DNA of 42,500 nucleotides from Cristatella mucedo (GCA_009760855.2 WPIO01000088.1:847501-890000), one strand, 5' to 3'. Counted from the stretch's first letter, positions 1 through 14,022 are shown. Translations and numbers: made by a program. Notes: a model not told the origin generated them from the sequence alone.

Positions 1-1580
1 TGACTTTACTGCTTTTTGCCATGTGTGGTCCAGCCGTGTCCAGGATTGTTTCGAGTCAGCTGAAAGAGTTCTTTCCTTGTTTGCTTGTCACTTCTGAAAC
101 CATGTTTGCTTTTAGGAAACTACTGACATTAGATGCACTCCCTCGAGTAAATAAAGATTGCAATGGACTGAATATATACATAAATGTCCATATCTCGGCA
201 AGTGGCAAAAGTGTGCTTACATCAGCAGTCAATATAGCAGTGGTATGGTGTATATTACATCTGACAGTGTGGAAAACCAGGCACTTTTTCAGTAGTAGCC
301 GTAGTAGTAGATAGAGAGCGATATGCCTTGTATTGTGCAGCACGAGGTTTTAGCATGCATGTGCTGTGCTGAATGGAACTAAAACTGCAACATGTCTGCA
401 GCGTACTCCTGATTCAATCCAGTCCAGCCCTCGTGTCTTCAAATTCGTTGTGCAGCGGGCCTCTAAGCTGAGCATTGGCCCACAATACAACGCAATACAG
501 CGCAATACAATCCGCTGTGCACGACAAGTGCATCCACATAGGAAGCGAATATACCCAAAAGAAAAAGTAAGCTCACACCCAGTATGAGACGCCGTCCGAC
601 TAAAGCGTCGGACCAGCAAAAAAATAAGTCAACTCTGTACAAAAATCAGTACGAATAGCCTCAGCTCGGGCAGCTCATAATTGCCGTCTGCTGTCTGTCT
701 GGGGATGATCGGGTTGGTGGAGGGCACTCGCCCGCGCGTGGAATAGGCTGAGAGGCTGGGCCTCCTTCCCTCTACCCGTGGTGGGCCCACTCTTTCACCT
801 GGGCTGCCCTTCTGCTGTCACAGGTGACCTTGTGATTGTTCGAAGAGCAAGACCCATCGGCTTTTCGACATCTCATACCTATCGCCTTGACAGCAGAGAC
901 CTGTCATCAATGTCCTGAGTACTAAGCTTTGCCCGATGTCACAATCAGATGTCAGTTGACACCGGGCGAGCACCGGTGCTAGCAACCAGTGCAGCAGCAG
1001 CAGCATTCGAAGGGCATCGATCTGCAGGAGCGTTAGCTGTTCCTCCTGCAGATGTTGCTCTGCTGCTGCATTCCCTTCATCTTGATTCTCTCGACCCAAA
1101 AATGCCGAAATGGGATTAACATTCTGCATGCATTTGAAAAGGCCCATTCCGCCCTCAGGCCTGTGTGGGTTTGGATAGGAATTCTATGCGCAGTCTCCTG
1201 TCAATGTCAGCAACGTCTGCTGTATCTGCTTCAATGTCAGCAACGTCTGCTCGATCAGGTTCGTGTGGTTACGACCACTCGATCGTGTTCAAGGCATTGA
1301 AGCTTGCCGGTATAAATGATGTCATGGCCAGAGTCTCGTGGCGAATAATTGGGGGTGGGGGTGGTGGGGGCATGGCAGCAGCAGCCGGAGCCGGGCAAGA
1401 AGAAATGGCCAAATGGCCAAAGACGGCCGCGATACAGCGATGACTCGGCGAGGTGGCAACTTGCAGTCTCGTGAGCCAAAATTGTTCACCAAGAAGACCG
1501 ACGAGCAATCTTCTGGCACACGTTTTACTCCTGCCGAGGCACGGCCCCAAAGACATCGCAGGTGGAATTTTGTTAGCTTA
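1..1580. other. No gene recognised
   Basis: Mixed-composition DNA with short frames on both strands, none resembling a known protein. Contains the 21-bp direct repeat at 1.2 kb and a short G-run near 1350. Confidence 0.5.
1201..1251 (+). repeat. 21-bp direct repeat
   Basis: TCAATGTCAGCAACGTCTGC followed by T occurs at 1201-1221 and 1231-1251 exactly. Confidence 0.85.
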
Positions 1581-1740
1581 CGTAACAGCTTCGTCTATAC
1601 AGCTGCAGAAGAGCCTTAACGGCCTTCACCGCCGTTTGCTGTCGGCAATTAAAGATTCCGCTTCGCAGGACTCAAACCCTTGGTGATCTGGGTCGTGTGA
1701 AGTTCGAGCGCCTACCCAGATGCTAAGACTCGGCGGGTTT
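1580..1740 (-). mobile_element. SINE-B-like, degenerate
   Basis: The plus strand reads CAGCTGCAGAAGAGCCTTAA, CGGCCTTCACCGCCGTTTGC, CGGCAATTAAAGATTCC, CAGGACTCAAACCCTTGG. This is the reverse complement of the SINE-B tail, body and B box in diverged form. It is the only SINE-B-like copy outside the last 11 kb. Confidence 0.5.
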
Positions 1741-2091
1741 CGGGTGTGGCAGAGCAAGAAATCAGTGTCCGGTCCTAGTGCTTAGGCTCCAGAGGGTGTC
1801 ACCCAGGAGACGTCCTAAGCACCGAGCATCCACCGCAATATCTGAGATAGATCTGAGCCAATAGATCTGGCATATCGTGCCAATCTGCCATAGATCTGAG
1901 CCAATCGCGAAGTGATTGCATTTCGGCTGCTTGGTGTACCAGAGGGCAGCTACCTTTCACAACAAGTCGACCTTGTATGCTATCCACTAAGCTACCAAAG
2001 CCAGTTAAAATCAAAGCCTCTCTATTTATATACACGTGCCTATAGATATATTATATATATTTGCTTGCATATAATGGAGCTTCGATAACAG

Positions 2092-2131
<40 letters not shown>
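2092..2131. repeat. TA microsatellite
   Basis: About 40 bp of pure TA. Confidence 0.95.
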
Positions 2132-2134
<3 letters not shown>

Positions 2135-2139
2135 TAAAC

Positions 2140-4390
2140 ATGTATTGCACTTTAGCCGCCGGAGGAGCCCTGCACTGCCGGGGCCGATGGGGTTATCCGT
2201 GCAGGTTAAGTAACAGGGGCCACACGGCTTTCGACCCAAAAAGTGACGTCAGAGATGCGCAGCTGCCGAAATGCTGTCCTTTACTTGCACCCAGAATGCC
2301 GAGATCCGCCAGGCGGCGCTTCATTATCCGGCCACGAGCCACCCAGGGTGCCTACCCCAAAGGGCCTCACCACTCCTGACCGGTAGCCAGCGGTCGGCCC
2401 CCCCCCCTGGCAAGCGAGAAGGCACAACCTGCCGAGAGGCAGGAGAGAGTGGTGGTGGCCGGAGGAGTCCCGATTAGGCTGTGGCCAACCGTTATTCAGC
2501 TTGTTCCTTGTGAATTTTTTTCTTAGTTTGTCCTTCGGATGACACAGCTTGTCTAATGTTTGCTATTTTGTCAGGTCTCCCTAGGAGTCACTTATTTATT
2601 TATTATTATTTAATTATTTTATTCTGTACTTAGAGGACACAACTTTGACTACATTTCGAGCCTTCTCGTTAACAAGTGGTTGCCATCTGTAATCCAGAGA
2701 CTGGGCCTTTCTCAGATCATTCCTACCTTAGCACAATAACTCCTTTTTTAACCACAATCCACTCTAGGTGGTAAGATGGATATTTGATGGAGTCTCCGAA
2801 AACGAAGTCACTGACCTTGATCTGTTCAGATGAGAGGAGGGCCTGCGAATAACCACAAAATTAAATAACCATGGCCACCTCACTGCTATGCCATGCCATG
2901 CTCATGCTACATTCGTGCTACATTCGTCTGTCTCTGGCTTGATATCTAGTAGCACTCTGAGGACTATGAGGCATTGCTATCTAGACGAGGTTGCACTTCA
3001 CAGATGTGTACCTATTCCTCAGCGCCTGTTCACGAGCAACCGCGCCGGGCGATCTGTACAAGCAGCACGCGTTAAATCAGGTTATCGGAGATGGCTGAGC
3101 CAATGGCTGACGCATGGCAGAAGAATGGCTGAGCAACAACAGACCATCAGTTCTTGACGGGGTCTCGGGTGTTCTAGGCTGTTCTGGGCCCCTGCTCGTT
3201 AGTGATCTGAGACTAAGACAATTTCTGCAACTAGATTGCCCAGAAAACGAATGATGCCATTGAAGCTCCCAGTGCTGCAAGTCTCTTGGTATTTCAGGAG
3301 AAGTCGAAGACGTGATTAGACCATGCACACTATGCAGCCGCATGAGCAGTCGAGGCTATGCGACCTTGAAGACAAGCTAGCACGCCTTTTTCACGGTTTA
3401 GCTCCAAGTCAGGCATCAGGTGGCTTAATTGACCGAAATGGCTGCTCAAGTAAACAAGCTGGAGAGCTGAGTGTCTCTGGGAGTCAAGCTCTGACGCCCC
3501 CCCCCCAAGCATAGCAAGCTCAGGCAAAAAAGCTCAGGCCTGGCCGTGTCATGTCAGTCACCAGCTTTTGGGCAGTGGCTGTAAAACCACAAGATTGCTG
3601 TACTCTCTTTGGCAAACCATTCTGCAGCTCACCTTCCTAACGACTCCTTAAGGACCCGCCGGCTTTTAACGAGTGGCCATTACTGCCGGTAGTGTCTCAC
3701 ACAGTGCTAGCAAACCAACAGCAATCTTGTTAGCCATGTAAGACAAGACCGAACCGAACCGACAAGATTACCTCGGCTCCTGTGTAAAAGCCGAGCATGG
3801 AGTGGGGGCAGGGCCAGGTCAAGGGGTCAAGCTAATGGCTCCGGTCAATTTATTGTCAGCCAGCACTGCCACGACCAAGTAAAACCAAAGAAGACAACAC
3901 CTGGCTCTTCGAGACTGATACCGGGTACCAACTAGCAACAGCTGCATTGAACACACACAAGGGTGACAGCACGAGTTTCAGTGCTCTTAGTGGATTATGC
4001 AAATGTCCTGTGATTATTGCTGATATTTTCATTTTTTTTCGATCAAACAGTCGACAAGACAAGCCGTCGATGGCTTCCTAAAGTATTAAGAAAGTTTTCT
4101 CTAGACTGACTTTACTAGCTCAACGCAGGGGAGCACTTCTTTGACTTGGCAATATGCCTTACTTTAGAAACAGAAGTGTGCTAGCAGGACATTTCTTTGT
4201 TAGCAATCGCTCCGACCATGGCATGCTGGCATGCGACTTATTGCCAAACTCAGGCATGAAAGCTTTCCACTCGAGTAAGGCCGCCAACTCGAGGAGTTTT
4301 ATTCAAGTTCAACGATAAAATATATGCATGCATCAATGTCGTTTGAGGTGTCCTTAGGCACATTCATCAAGCAAGCCGGGAGAGGAGACT
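2140..4390. other. No gene recognised
   Basis: Non-repetitive sequence with frames under 90 codons. It has a C-run near 2400 and another at about 3498, and AT-rich stretches near 2595-2625. No splice-flanked protein block was found. Confidence 0.5.
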
Positions 4391-4399
4391 TAGGATGAC

Positions 4400-4400
<1 letters not shown>

Positions 4401-4454
<54 letters not shown>

Positions 4455-4486
4455 GACAGACAGACAGAGAGAGAGAGAGAGACAGA

Positions 4487-4542
<56 letters not shown>

Positions 4543-4548
4543 GAGAGG
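4401..4548. repeat. AG/GACA microsatellite
   Basis: AG runs are interrupted by ACAG units, with a GACA block near 4430-4465. Further AG runs follow at about 4782-4812. Long S/L-rich frames here are repeat translations. Confidence 0.95.
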
Positions 4549-4778
4549 GGGTGAGTGAATGGAAGAGATGAGGGTGACAATGGTAGATCAGTGGAGACAG
4601 CGGCATCCCGAGAGGCAAAAAGACACGGGAAAAGGCAGATAGAGAACGAGGGGATGTTTGACAGAAAAGGGAGAGAGTGAGGAGTTACAGAGGGAATCGG
4701 GGGAGCAGAGGGACAGAGAATGAGATGGACACAGAGATACTGAGAGGGAATGAGAAATAGCCTGCCAGTGAGAGACAG

Positions 4779-4813
<35 letters not shown>

Positions 4814-4814
4814 G

Positions 4815-5801
4815 AGAGTTGAGGAAAGACCGCTGGTGAGAGAGCCAGTGGGAGAGAGTCAAACTCAGTAGTTTTTGGCCTGAAGCATACTTACTGATGA
4901 GTGACACTCCTGTGTCGACCCTCAACATTCGCATTCCGATGTGAAGCTTATTCAACTCTGGGACGTTGGGACGTATGGGTATCTACAACTATAGAAGCCA
5001 TCGAAGCAGTAGGTAGCAGAGTCATTTGTTATATAGATAATTATAGTTCAATTAGGCTGTGCAAAAAGGACTGCCTTGCCCAACATCTGGCTTTCACAGC
5101 TGCTGCTGCCCTCTGCTGATTGCTTATGCATACTCGAACTTCAGCTGGCACTTTCTTTAAGCCATACTGTGGCAGGCCACCGACATCACAGCTGCAAGCG
5201 ACAGGCAAGCAGCTGGTGAGGTGGCGGTCGGTCCCCTGCAAGACACCTCTGCCAAAGATGCTCGAGGTGAACTTGAATCCTACACCTTTGAACGGTCAGG
5301 CCGAGCTGGCCGAGGCGGAAGCAGACGGCAAAGCAGACCACCTGGTTGTAGCACTTGAGCTAATCGCGACTGCTGAACCGCTAGCTCTCGATGGCTGCTT
5401 CCGCGATGCTCTGCTCCATCGATCGGCCGACGACGATCTCGGCTGTTTCATCAGACCGATGAGATCCCAATCAAGACAAGGCCGTTGCATGGTGCACGAG
5501 TCATCTGGGCCACATCTGCAACGAAGGTGCCACTGAAGTGCACAGTGCAGCTAGAAGTAGCAAAGAGCTGAAGAGCACTGGGTCGGGTCGATGAATCATT
5601 GCCAGCGGACGGCTGCAGAAACTGTGCCTTTTCGATATGAAGCAGCGCGCTTGACACTGCATCGCTGCTGCACAGAAGGCTTCCGAATCAGCTCCGGTGC
5701 AAACGTGTGCATGCTATCCTCACTCAAGGTGCATATTGGCTGACTGCCGGAAATGGCCGGTATTCGGTCACGTGATGTATCCGTGTGACTCATTTGGGGG
5801 C

Positions 5802-5898
<97 letters not shown>

Positions 5899-6555
5899 TG
5901 TCCTATCGAGTACTGCACATAAAGGCAGCGATCGATCGGGCGACGATCGAGGTCAGCATGCTCACGACATGCAGGTGTACTCAAGTAAAGCGCCAGCCGC
6001 GATGATGGCCCCGACTGCGAGCAACGTCTGCCACCAGTCCTTTTTATCCCTTCTCCTTATTCTTCGTCATTTCTTCGTCGTTGTGAAAGGCAGTTCGTGT
6101 ACCACAATAATCAATCTTGGACGAGACTGTGAATATGCTTCTGGTAATACTTGATGATGTGGTGTCGGAGGTGCTTTGAACCTGTGCATTTACAGCTGTG
6201 CATTTAGACGGCTACTCACTCAAGCGTAACATCGCAGTGCAGGCCGCTAATGCCGCTGCAGCCGGTGCTGCTGCTAATGCCACCGAAGCCACGATTTTCG
6301 GCCTGCGCTGAAATTCAAAGAATTGATGATTGATTTCATGCTCCAGAAATTCAAAAAATTCTAGCCTCCGCTAGTCCTTCTCTGGGGAGATCGTGAAACA
6401 GCCGCTTGCGTACGGACACATTTTGGCTCTGCCTACGGTAGGCATAAGCTGATTTTTTCACAAAAGAGTTCGTGCCAATTCAACTTGTCAAAAATGACCC
6501 CACTTGTAATTCCTGTTACTTCTGCCAAGGCAGTAACTAAATAGTGGAGCGGAGC
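4815..6555. other. No gene recognised (apart from the TG array)
   Basis: A 138-codon plus frame at 5120-5536 has no recognised motif, and frames on the other strand overlap it. The remainder shows nothing beyond the TG array. Confidence 0.4.
5804..5895. repeat. TG microsatellite
   Basis: About 90 bp of nearly pure TG, able in principle to form Z-DNA. Confidence 0.95.
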
Positions 6556-6558
6556 CTA

Positions 6559-7212
6559 TCAGTAAACAAATACAGAGGTTAACGAACCATTTGGATCCAG
6601 ATCTTGCAGTACATTATCGGATCGCTGTACATGAACGGGCCATAGGTATGCCTGCCTTGCTAAGTATTCAGTCAGATGAGTATCTTTGTAGGCAAGGACC
6701 GGCTCTGGGTCAGAGAGCAGTAATGATGGGCTGTCTGTCATCGATGAATTACTGATCTCAATGTGCCATACTACTCTGATCCCGACCTGAAGCCTCGTTC
6801 TCTCTCTCCCCAGATTTTTCTCTTCTTTGCACACTGCCTTCTGCACTCTTCGGTGGAACGAAGTAAACGAACGAAGCTCCAGACTCCAGGACTCGAGGAG
6901 ACTCTGGAAGATCTCTGTCCATGATCTCTGGATCATCCCTTCCTGTTCCTGTTCCAGCCGACTCCAGTCATGACTCTCACATCTGCTTTCTGAAGAATGG
7001 CTGGTCAATTGCTTTTTGAAAGTCTCAGGCTCAGAGTACATAATAGAAAGCTCGTCTGGGCCAAGCGAGTGCACCGTGTGAGCAATACTTGTAATTTGTA
7101 AAATGCACTGAGCAGCTACAGGGTACTGAGCAGCTACAGGGAGCTTAAGTGGAAGGCCACTGGTTCTGAGTGCAAAGCCGACAGCAGAAATGTGTTTCCT
7201 GTTTACCGCCAC
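6559..7212 (-). other. Unassigned 217-codon open frame
   Basis: This is the longest frame on either strand not made of a simple repeat, apart from a GC-rich one near 18.5 kb. The product would be rich in S, E and L with no recognised motif, signal peptide or membrane segment. The short duplication PVAA-Q comes from a 19-bp tandem repeat at about 7105-7142. It may be chance or an old coding remnant; there is no splice or promoter evidence. Confidence 0.15.
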
Positions 7213-7329
7213 TGCCCCGCCCTCCAGCCCTCCATCACTTCCTCTCCCTTTCCTCCATTCACTCTCTCTATCATAATAAACCAGCCAGCGATCTGTCCCC
7301 TCTGCTGCAGCAACAAGTGTGCGAGAAGT

Positions 7330-7415
7330 TGCTCAGATAGCAAATGTAAAGCGCCTAGAAAGAGATTAGAGTTCTCTGAGGAGGGCGCTTTATCAAGTGT
7401 ATTATTACTATTATC
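7330..7415 (+). mobile_element. Family C 3' end (solo tail)
   Basis: AAAGCGCCTAGAAAGAGATT is followed by TTCTCTGAGGAGGGCGCTTT and a TTATTACTATTAT tail. Only the 3' hairpin region is recognisable; sequence before about 7330 does not match the longer copies. Confidence 0.55.
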
Positions 7416-7464
7416 GGGTGACCAGGCTTCCGGATGCCACTTGGGTCGGCCATCTTGAGTAGCT

Positions 7465-7708
<244 letters not shown>

Positions 7709-8041
7709 TATATATATATATATACAATTAGTTAATTAAGTCTATTTATGCTGTCCTTTGAACTTATGGCTATGCGGGTTCTGTATAAAAAGAAAACGTA
7801 GAGGCAATAGTGGCTTGGGGGTGTTAGGGCTAATCCTCGAATGCAGTCGCAGTCGCACGGCTGCTCAGCTGGTGAGCACACTAATGCCGCTTCCGGGCAG
7901 ATTGCTCAGGACGCCTTTTGCTGAGAGGCCAGTTCAGCTCGGCCGGCTGCATTCCTTTGTGGGAAACTTCCGGAGGCTGAGGGCACCACCACTTGTTTAC
8001 CAATGCTTGGCCAACACGAGCTGAAGCAGCAGTGGCTGCAG

Positions 8042-8092
8042 CAGTCTGAGATGCGGCGGCAGTCTGAGATGCGGCGCAGTCTGAGATGCGCG
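8042..8092 (+). repeat. 16-18-bp tandem repeat, three copies
   Basis: CAGTCTGAGATGCGGCGG repeats with loss of one or two bases in successive units. GCAGCAGC-type sequence surrounds it. Confidence 0.75.
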
Positions 8093-8177
8093 CTCTCGCT
8101 ATTGCAGCAGCAGCCGCAGCAGCTCAGGCTCTCACTCTGCCGCCACTGTACGCTTTTTTATATATATAAATATGTAT

Positions 8178-8312
8178 AATTCATTTGTATAGCACCCTAG
8201 GAGAGCTTAGTCTCTGTTCAGGCGCTTTACGTGTGCCACGCAGGGCTCAAGCCCACGACCTTGGCCTTGGTCGGGACGAGCACCTTAACCACTGGGCCGA
8301 ACGGGCCCATCT
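8178..8312 (-). mobile_element. SINE-A (tRNA-derived)
   Basis: On the minus strand the head reads GGTTAAGGTGCTCGTCCCGA and then GGCTTGAGCCC (8243-8253 reversed). The hairpin GCGCCTGAACAGAGACTAAG comes next, and the tail is TATACAAATGAATTATACA. The B box is one base off the usual TTCGA form. Confidence 0.72.
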
Positions 8313-9111
8313 GAGGCTATCAATCATTACTGAATCACCAAGCTGAAGTCTGCGGCTCAATGGAGCTGCTTCTTCTGCTGCACTCGTCTCGTACTCGTGC
8401 AGCTGCAAAGAGCTTATGGGATGCAGTGGGAGCCAAAGCTTCGATTTGCCAAGCCTCGATAGCTATGAAAGTTCTGTTATCTAGTTGATGAGAAGGATCG
8501 GATCGGACCTGAGTCTTTGAGTGTCGAAGTGGTAGTGTGCTCCCACTACACAATCCGTATTGCGAGTTCCCGTCACGAAGAAGGCAACTCTTTGCCGACT
8601 GCTGCAAGTTGCTGAACGCCACTAACGCCCCTAAGATGCCATACCAATTAGGCTGTTGATTAAACATTTTTTAAGTTTTACATATTTTTAGCTCCACTTA
8701 CCCGAGAGCTAAGAAATAGTCATGTTGGCAGGAGAAAAACAATAAAGCCAGATTCCAAATGTTATTTTTTCATAGATGGCAACTTGTGTCTAGATTAAAT
8801 CTGAGAAAGGAATACATCTTCCAATATGTTTTGCTTTTAACTGGTCCTCTGCATCACAGCATGTGGTTAATTGGGGGTTTAGATCTCGAAAACCTCCTCC
8901 TAGTTTGGACATTTAGACCTTAGCCGTGATAATTGTCAGCATCATTTTATCTCCTGCGACCTTCTGCCTCCGTCCGTCCATACTTGGCACCAGTTTGTCA
9001 ATCTATCTGCCTGCTACACTCATCGAAGTGTTTTTTGCGATTTCACAACCTGCCTCCTTATGTCTCTTACTTTCTCCCTCCTCCATCTCTCCTTATGCAT
9101 ACCTCTCTTTC

Positions 9112-9128
9112 ACTCTCTTTCACTCTCT

Positions 9129-9210
<82 letters not shown>

Positions 9211-9386
9211 TTATCTCACCCTCTCTTTACCTTTCCCTCTGCGTCTCTCTTTTCTCTGTCCCTTTATCTGCATCTCTCTCCCTCTCTCTCACTCCTTCTA
9301 CTTCTACCTCTGGATCTCTCTCTGTCTCTCTACCTCTCCCTTCTCTGTCTGTCTGTCTTTCTGTCTGTCTGTCTCTCTCTACCACT

Positions 9387-9445
<59 letters not shown>

Positions 9446-9446
9446 C

Positions 9447-9496
<50 letters not shown>

Positions 9497-9547
9497 GTCT
9501 CTCTCGTTCTCTCTCTGTGTCTCTGTCTCTCTCTCTCTCTCTCTCTG

Positions 9548-9626
<79 letters not shown>
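9112..9626. repeat. CT microsatellite, largest in the window
   Basis: About 515 bp of imperfect CT on the plus strand with CTGT and TTT interruptions. It produces overlapping frames over 270 codons on the plus strand and R/E frames on the minus strand, none of which look like genes. Confidence 0.95.
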
Positions 9627-9629
<3 letters not shown>

Positions 9630-10339
9630 CACGAAACAGTGCTCGGCTGAGCTGCTGCCTCCGGCGGCTCACGGTGCCACATCGCATGGTAGAGCCGTGG
9701 CATGTGTACACAAGCAGAAATGTCTTCCAGTTCCTGGCATTTCTGATTTAGTCTGTCTGATAATTTTTTAATCGGCTCTCAGAGGCCCAGACCGGCAGAG
9801 GCGGCCGGCTGCATGTCGGTTTCCTGCTCGGGCTGTCGGATAAATGCATGCTACATGCAGCTGGCTACAGCCGCCAGCGGCAGCAGAGGCGGCGACGACA
9901 GCTGCAGAGGCGGCTTCGGCAGAGTGCTGCCACTTTCCTGCTGTCCGTCATGGCCGCATGAGCTGCGCTTGCTGCTAGCGCAGGCAGCGCCAGTCGGGGG
10001 CCGCTCAGCCACCGTCTGGGAGCCACTGCTGGAGACCGGCTGGTTGCTGCTGCTGCTGCGATTCCAGAGCTCTAGACCTCTGCTAGTCACACGGATTACG
10101 CTCTCTCGCGAGCCGGCCGACTGCCGATGGCTGCTGCAGTCAGCTCGAAAATGGCCGCTTTTCGCCGGACGATGAGGTGAAGCCTAAAAGGTGCCGTCCT
10201 TGTTGGGTCAGCAGCGTGGATTTCTCGAGCAGTTCGGGCAGTGTATGCACAAACAAGGGGGGGAATTGAAAATTCTCACGAGAGCGAGACTTCCCATCCT
10301 CCTAACTCCCTGCCCTGCCCTCCTCCATTCCTGCCATGG

Positions 10340-10415
10340 CATCTGGATCCTCCTCCTAACTCCTCCTTTTCCTCCTCCTCCTCCTCCTCCTACTACTCCT
10401 CCTTCTCCTCCTCGT
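10340..10415. repeat. TCC-rich microsatellite
   Basis: Imperfect TCC/CTC triplets with a TACTACTCC break. Confidence 0.85.
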
Positions 10416-10825
10416 TGAAAAGTTTGTGTCCCGAGGATCTTGATCTTGTCTATAGAAAACAAGCGAAATGAAAAGTCCTCGTCTCGAAGCTCGAATGGCT
10501 TCCGGTCTGCTTGGCTTCAGGCCGAGCCGATGGGATGTCAGGCCGAATGCCTGGGCTTGCTTGGGCGGGTTCTTATCACGTGGCTTGTCAGCCAGATGCA
10601 GGATGCAGCTTGACACTGGCGAACTACCCAGATATGCCGATAAGTAAAGCCTGCCTTGCAGGCAGGATGGCAGGCAGCTTGGTCGTATCAGACAGACGAG
10701 CGCCCTAAATCCTCACTCCTCAGCCAATTTCCTCGTCCAATGCAGCAGCACTGCCAGCAGCCGCCGCGGACTGTGAGTGGTGATGCTCTCTTAGATCAAA
10801 CCAATGGAGAGTCAGAAAGGGTTAT

Positions 10826-10828
<3 letters not shown>

Positions 10829-10879
<51 letters not shown>
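10829..10879. repeat. AG microsatellite
   Basis: About 50 bp of pure GA. Confidence 0.95.
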
Positions 10880-10881
<2 letters not shown>

Positions 10882-13166
10882 GGCATCCAGAGGACATAGC
10901 AGGCATGCACACGTGTATTATCTATATTTATGCATGCAATTTGTTCTCTTTAAATGCATTGCTAATATTTCTCAACGGTCGGCCTGGCAGTAGTAAGGCT
11001 GGCAGTAGCTCCAGTCGGAACCGTTCGGCTCACGAAGTTCGGAATGTGTATTACGGCGCCACACTGAAACAGCAAAATCGAGCAAACGAGGCAAGGAAAC
11101 GAAGCCAAGGGACGTGCTGACATGTTTTGGCGAGTCGAGATGCACGTGACTTATGGACTCCAAACGCGAAGCTAGAGGAGGCCACGGAGTATTTAGCCAC
11201 GGGCGAACCTCCCCCCTCCCCCTCCCCCCCCCCCCAGGAGGCAGCGACACTTGGGAGCCCTGGAGCCCGATGTGGTAAGGTGCCGGCACTTCCGGATTGC
11301 TTGTTCGAGCTCGGCGATTTGAGTGCTGGTTCGGGCAATTTTTTCTTGCCTTCTGCAAGCGTGACCAAAGCCTTTTTTAGCGTTTGGTATTTGCACGTGT
11401 TATTTGCACTTTTTATTTCTCTTTTCTTTTAGCTAAATTCTTATATTTATTTTATTTATTATATTTATATTCTTACATTTAGCTTATTTCTCTTTTCTTT
11501 TCTTCTAGCTCTGAACTTCTACGAGCACAAAACCGCCTGCTGCAGCAGCAGCGCGCACGCCCGCTCTCGTGAAGCTGTGTTCTACCGAGCGTGAGCAGAT
11601 GCTTGCATCGCATTCAAAGCCTCCGTGCAGACTCGTGGCACCTGGTTCAGCGTTTCAGCAGGGAGCTCAGCTGTCTGGATGCAGCAGCAGCGCATACCTG
11701 CAGCCGTCGTATGGCAGCTTCCACGGGGGGGGGAGGCAGGCAGGCAGAGCTCGGGAGAGAAAGACCGCTTCACTAATGTAAGAGAGATGCAGATGGCTTG
11801 GGGAAGGAGACCGAAGCCAAAGAGAGATCCAAAGAGACGCTCAGTGATATGCGGGCTCTTCACTTCTATTCTCAGCAGCTGGGCAGAGGCATCGCCCCCA
11901 CCTCCTGAACAGCCGGTAGCTGAGTTGTGCTGTCACCGTCCTCGAATAAGCCGACACCTACCTTGCCTCCACCTACAGTGTGTGTGGGGCGGCCAGGGGC
12001 CGGCACAAAGTGAGCCTAATTATTGCTGAATGTGCCACGGAAGGCATCTCGTCCAATTGGCTGAGAGTAAATTAGTCGTGTCAAGTAGCCATCACCTGTG
12101 TAAGTGTGACAGGCTGGGACCGGAGGCAGGCAGGCAGCTGCAGGTGGCAGCAGCATCAAGCAGCAGGCGATAGCGTGGCAAGAAGCAGCAGGCAGCACTC
12201 TGTGGGCGACTCTTTGCCAGTGCTCCAAGCTCGCCCTCGGTCGATCAAAGCCAGCTGCCGGTGAACGACGTTCACTAAAGACAACAAAGGCAGAGCAGAG
12301 CGATTCTCAGAGTTGTGTCAGGCTGCTCTCTCAGTTCGCTCGCGTCAGCACGCGAGCAGCCACTTCGAGCCACCAGCTGCTGGCACGTGGCTTCCGCTTC
12401 CGTCCAGAAAGCCAGAGGAGAAGGAGGGAGCTTTTCGTTCGCCTGCCCCTGCTGGCCCATGCAGACTTTGGCTATTTCCAAAGTCGCCCCGGCGGAACAG
12501 CAACGGAAAAGCTGACAGGTTTCTTCTTTGTTATTTTTATTTTGGGCCGATACGCAAGCTTTCCTTGAGCGCCGACAGATCGAGGGGCAGGCTAGAAAAG
12601 AAAATGACCACAAAAGGGGGGATAATGCCCACAAAGAGGGGGGATAATGCTCACAAAAGGTTGCAAGAGAACTGCAGCCGCTCTCTCGGCGCTCCTCCCC
12701 CTCTCCCTCCCTCCCCCCACGATCCATCTTATGTAAGACTTAAGATGCAGACTCTGGGCGAAGCAAGTCCTCGGAGCGGACCTGTCGGCGACTGGAAGTC
12801 AGTCTTGAGAGTCTGCTCAGTAGAGTTTCAACGCCACTCGCTGGCAGCCACCGCGGCTAGCTTGAGCCATCAGGCTGCTCGGCGTCAGGCGTCTGGCTTT
12901 CTACTCGATTATTGACTCAGTTCTCCTCACACTCAGGCAGACTCTGCCTTTGTTGCCATCTTCTCTCCTGGTCGGTCTCCGACAAGCGATTATGAAATTG
13001 AGCGCCGGCAGATAATAGACCCGGAGGACCTACTAGTTTTCATGTAAATCGCATCAATTAGGGTGAGTGGGTATGTATTGATGACCGTCGCTTCAGTTCT
13101 GGGCTTCGGATGCAAAGGAACTGATGGTAGCATCTCCGAAAGACTGGCGGTTGGCTATAAGCGCCT

Positions 13167-13501
<335 letters not shown>

Positions 13502-13874
13502 AGTCTGTCTGTCTTCCTCTCTGTGCTGGTTAACAGAGCAACTTGATGGGAAAGTCAAGGTCAAGGGCCTGGGAGGAGAGATGGATAGCAGTAGGCGGAA
13601 ATCTCTCACTAACAGACAGCGGCTCAGTTCTGGTCTGGAACTACGCCTAGCTTTCGGTTTAGCTGCCCAGTGTCTTGGTAGGCTCAGCCCCTCTTTTTTT
13701 CTAGGCGCCTAGAACTAGAGGCGCCTAGACTTCGACCATGCGTACGATAGTACGGCCCACATTTTGCAGGTGCTAGTATTCCGGGTGTATTTTTTCTTGC
13801 GACGAACCTTGAAACTTAAGGAACCCGCTGGTAAAGCACTTAATGAGATATCATCAGCGTCGTAAGTCGTTCTA

Positions 13875-14022
13875 TAAATATGTAATTCATTTGTGTAGCT
13901 CCCTAAGAGAACTTAACCTCTATTTAGGCGTTTCACATATCCCACGAGGGCTCGAGCCCACGACCTCGGCCAGACCTTGGTACCCGGGGCGAGCACCTTA
14001 ACCAGTTGGCCAAACCAGTGCT
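13875..14022 (-). mobile_element. SINE-A (tRNA-derived)
   Basis: On the minus strand: TGGTTTGGCCAACTGGTTAA, GGTGCTCGCC, a B-box-like GGCTCGAGCCC (13948-13958 reversed), then the shared hairpin region and an ACACAAATGAATTACATA tail. Confidence 0.74.

Larger units (their letters stand above)
9630..13165. other. No gene recognised; GCAGCAG-rich and low-complexity stretches
   Basis: CAG/GCTG-rich patches (9840-10150, 11540-11720, 12120-12200), a C-run near 11225, and a 22-bp tandem pair near 12605-12660. A 200-codon plus frame at 12313-12915 has no domain and is overlapped by a 150-codon minus frame, so I treat both as chance. Confidence 0.45.

Noticed and set aside
5120-5536. 138-codon plus frame
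   Set aside because: Some stretches look protein-like, but no family is recognised, the opposite strand is also open in parts, and no splice signals or conserved motif support it.
8926-9771. Overlapping frames up to 281 codons rich in Ser-Leu, and their Arg-Glu counterparts on the other strand
   Set aside because: They are translations of the CT array; any dinucleotide repeat without stops gives such frames. The same applies at 4.3-4.9, 13.1-13.5, 22.0-22.5, 26.7-27.0, 36.1-36.3 and 38.0-38.5 kb.
12313-12915. 200-codon plus frame
   Set aside because: No motif, overlapped by a 150-codon frame on the other strand, low-complexity stretches; most likely chance.
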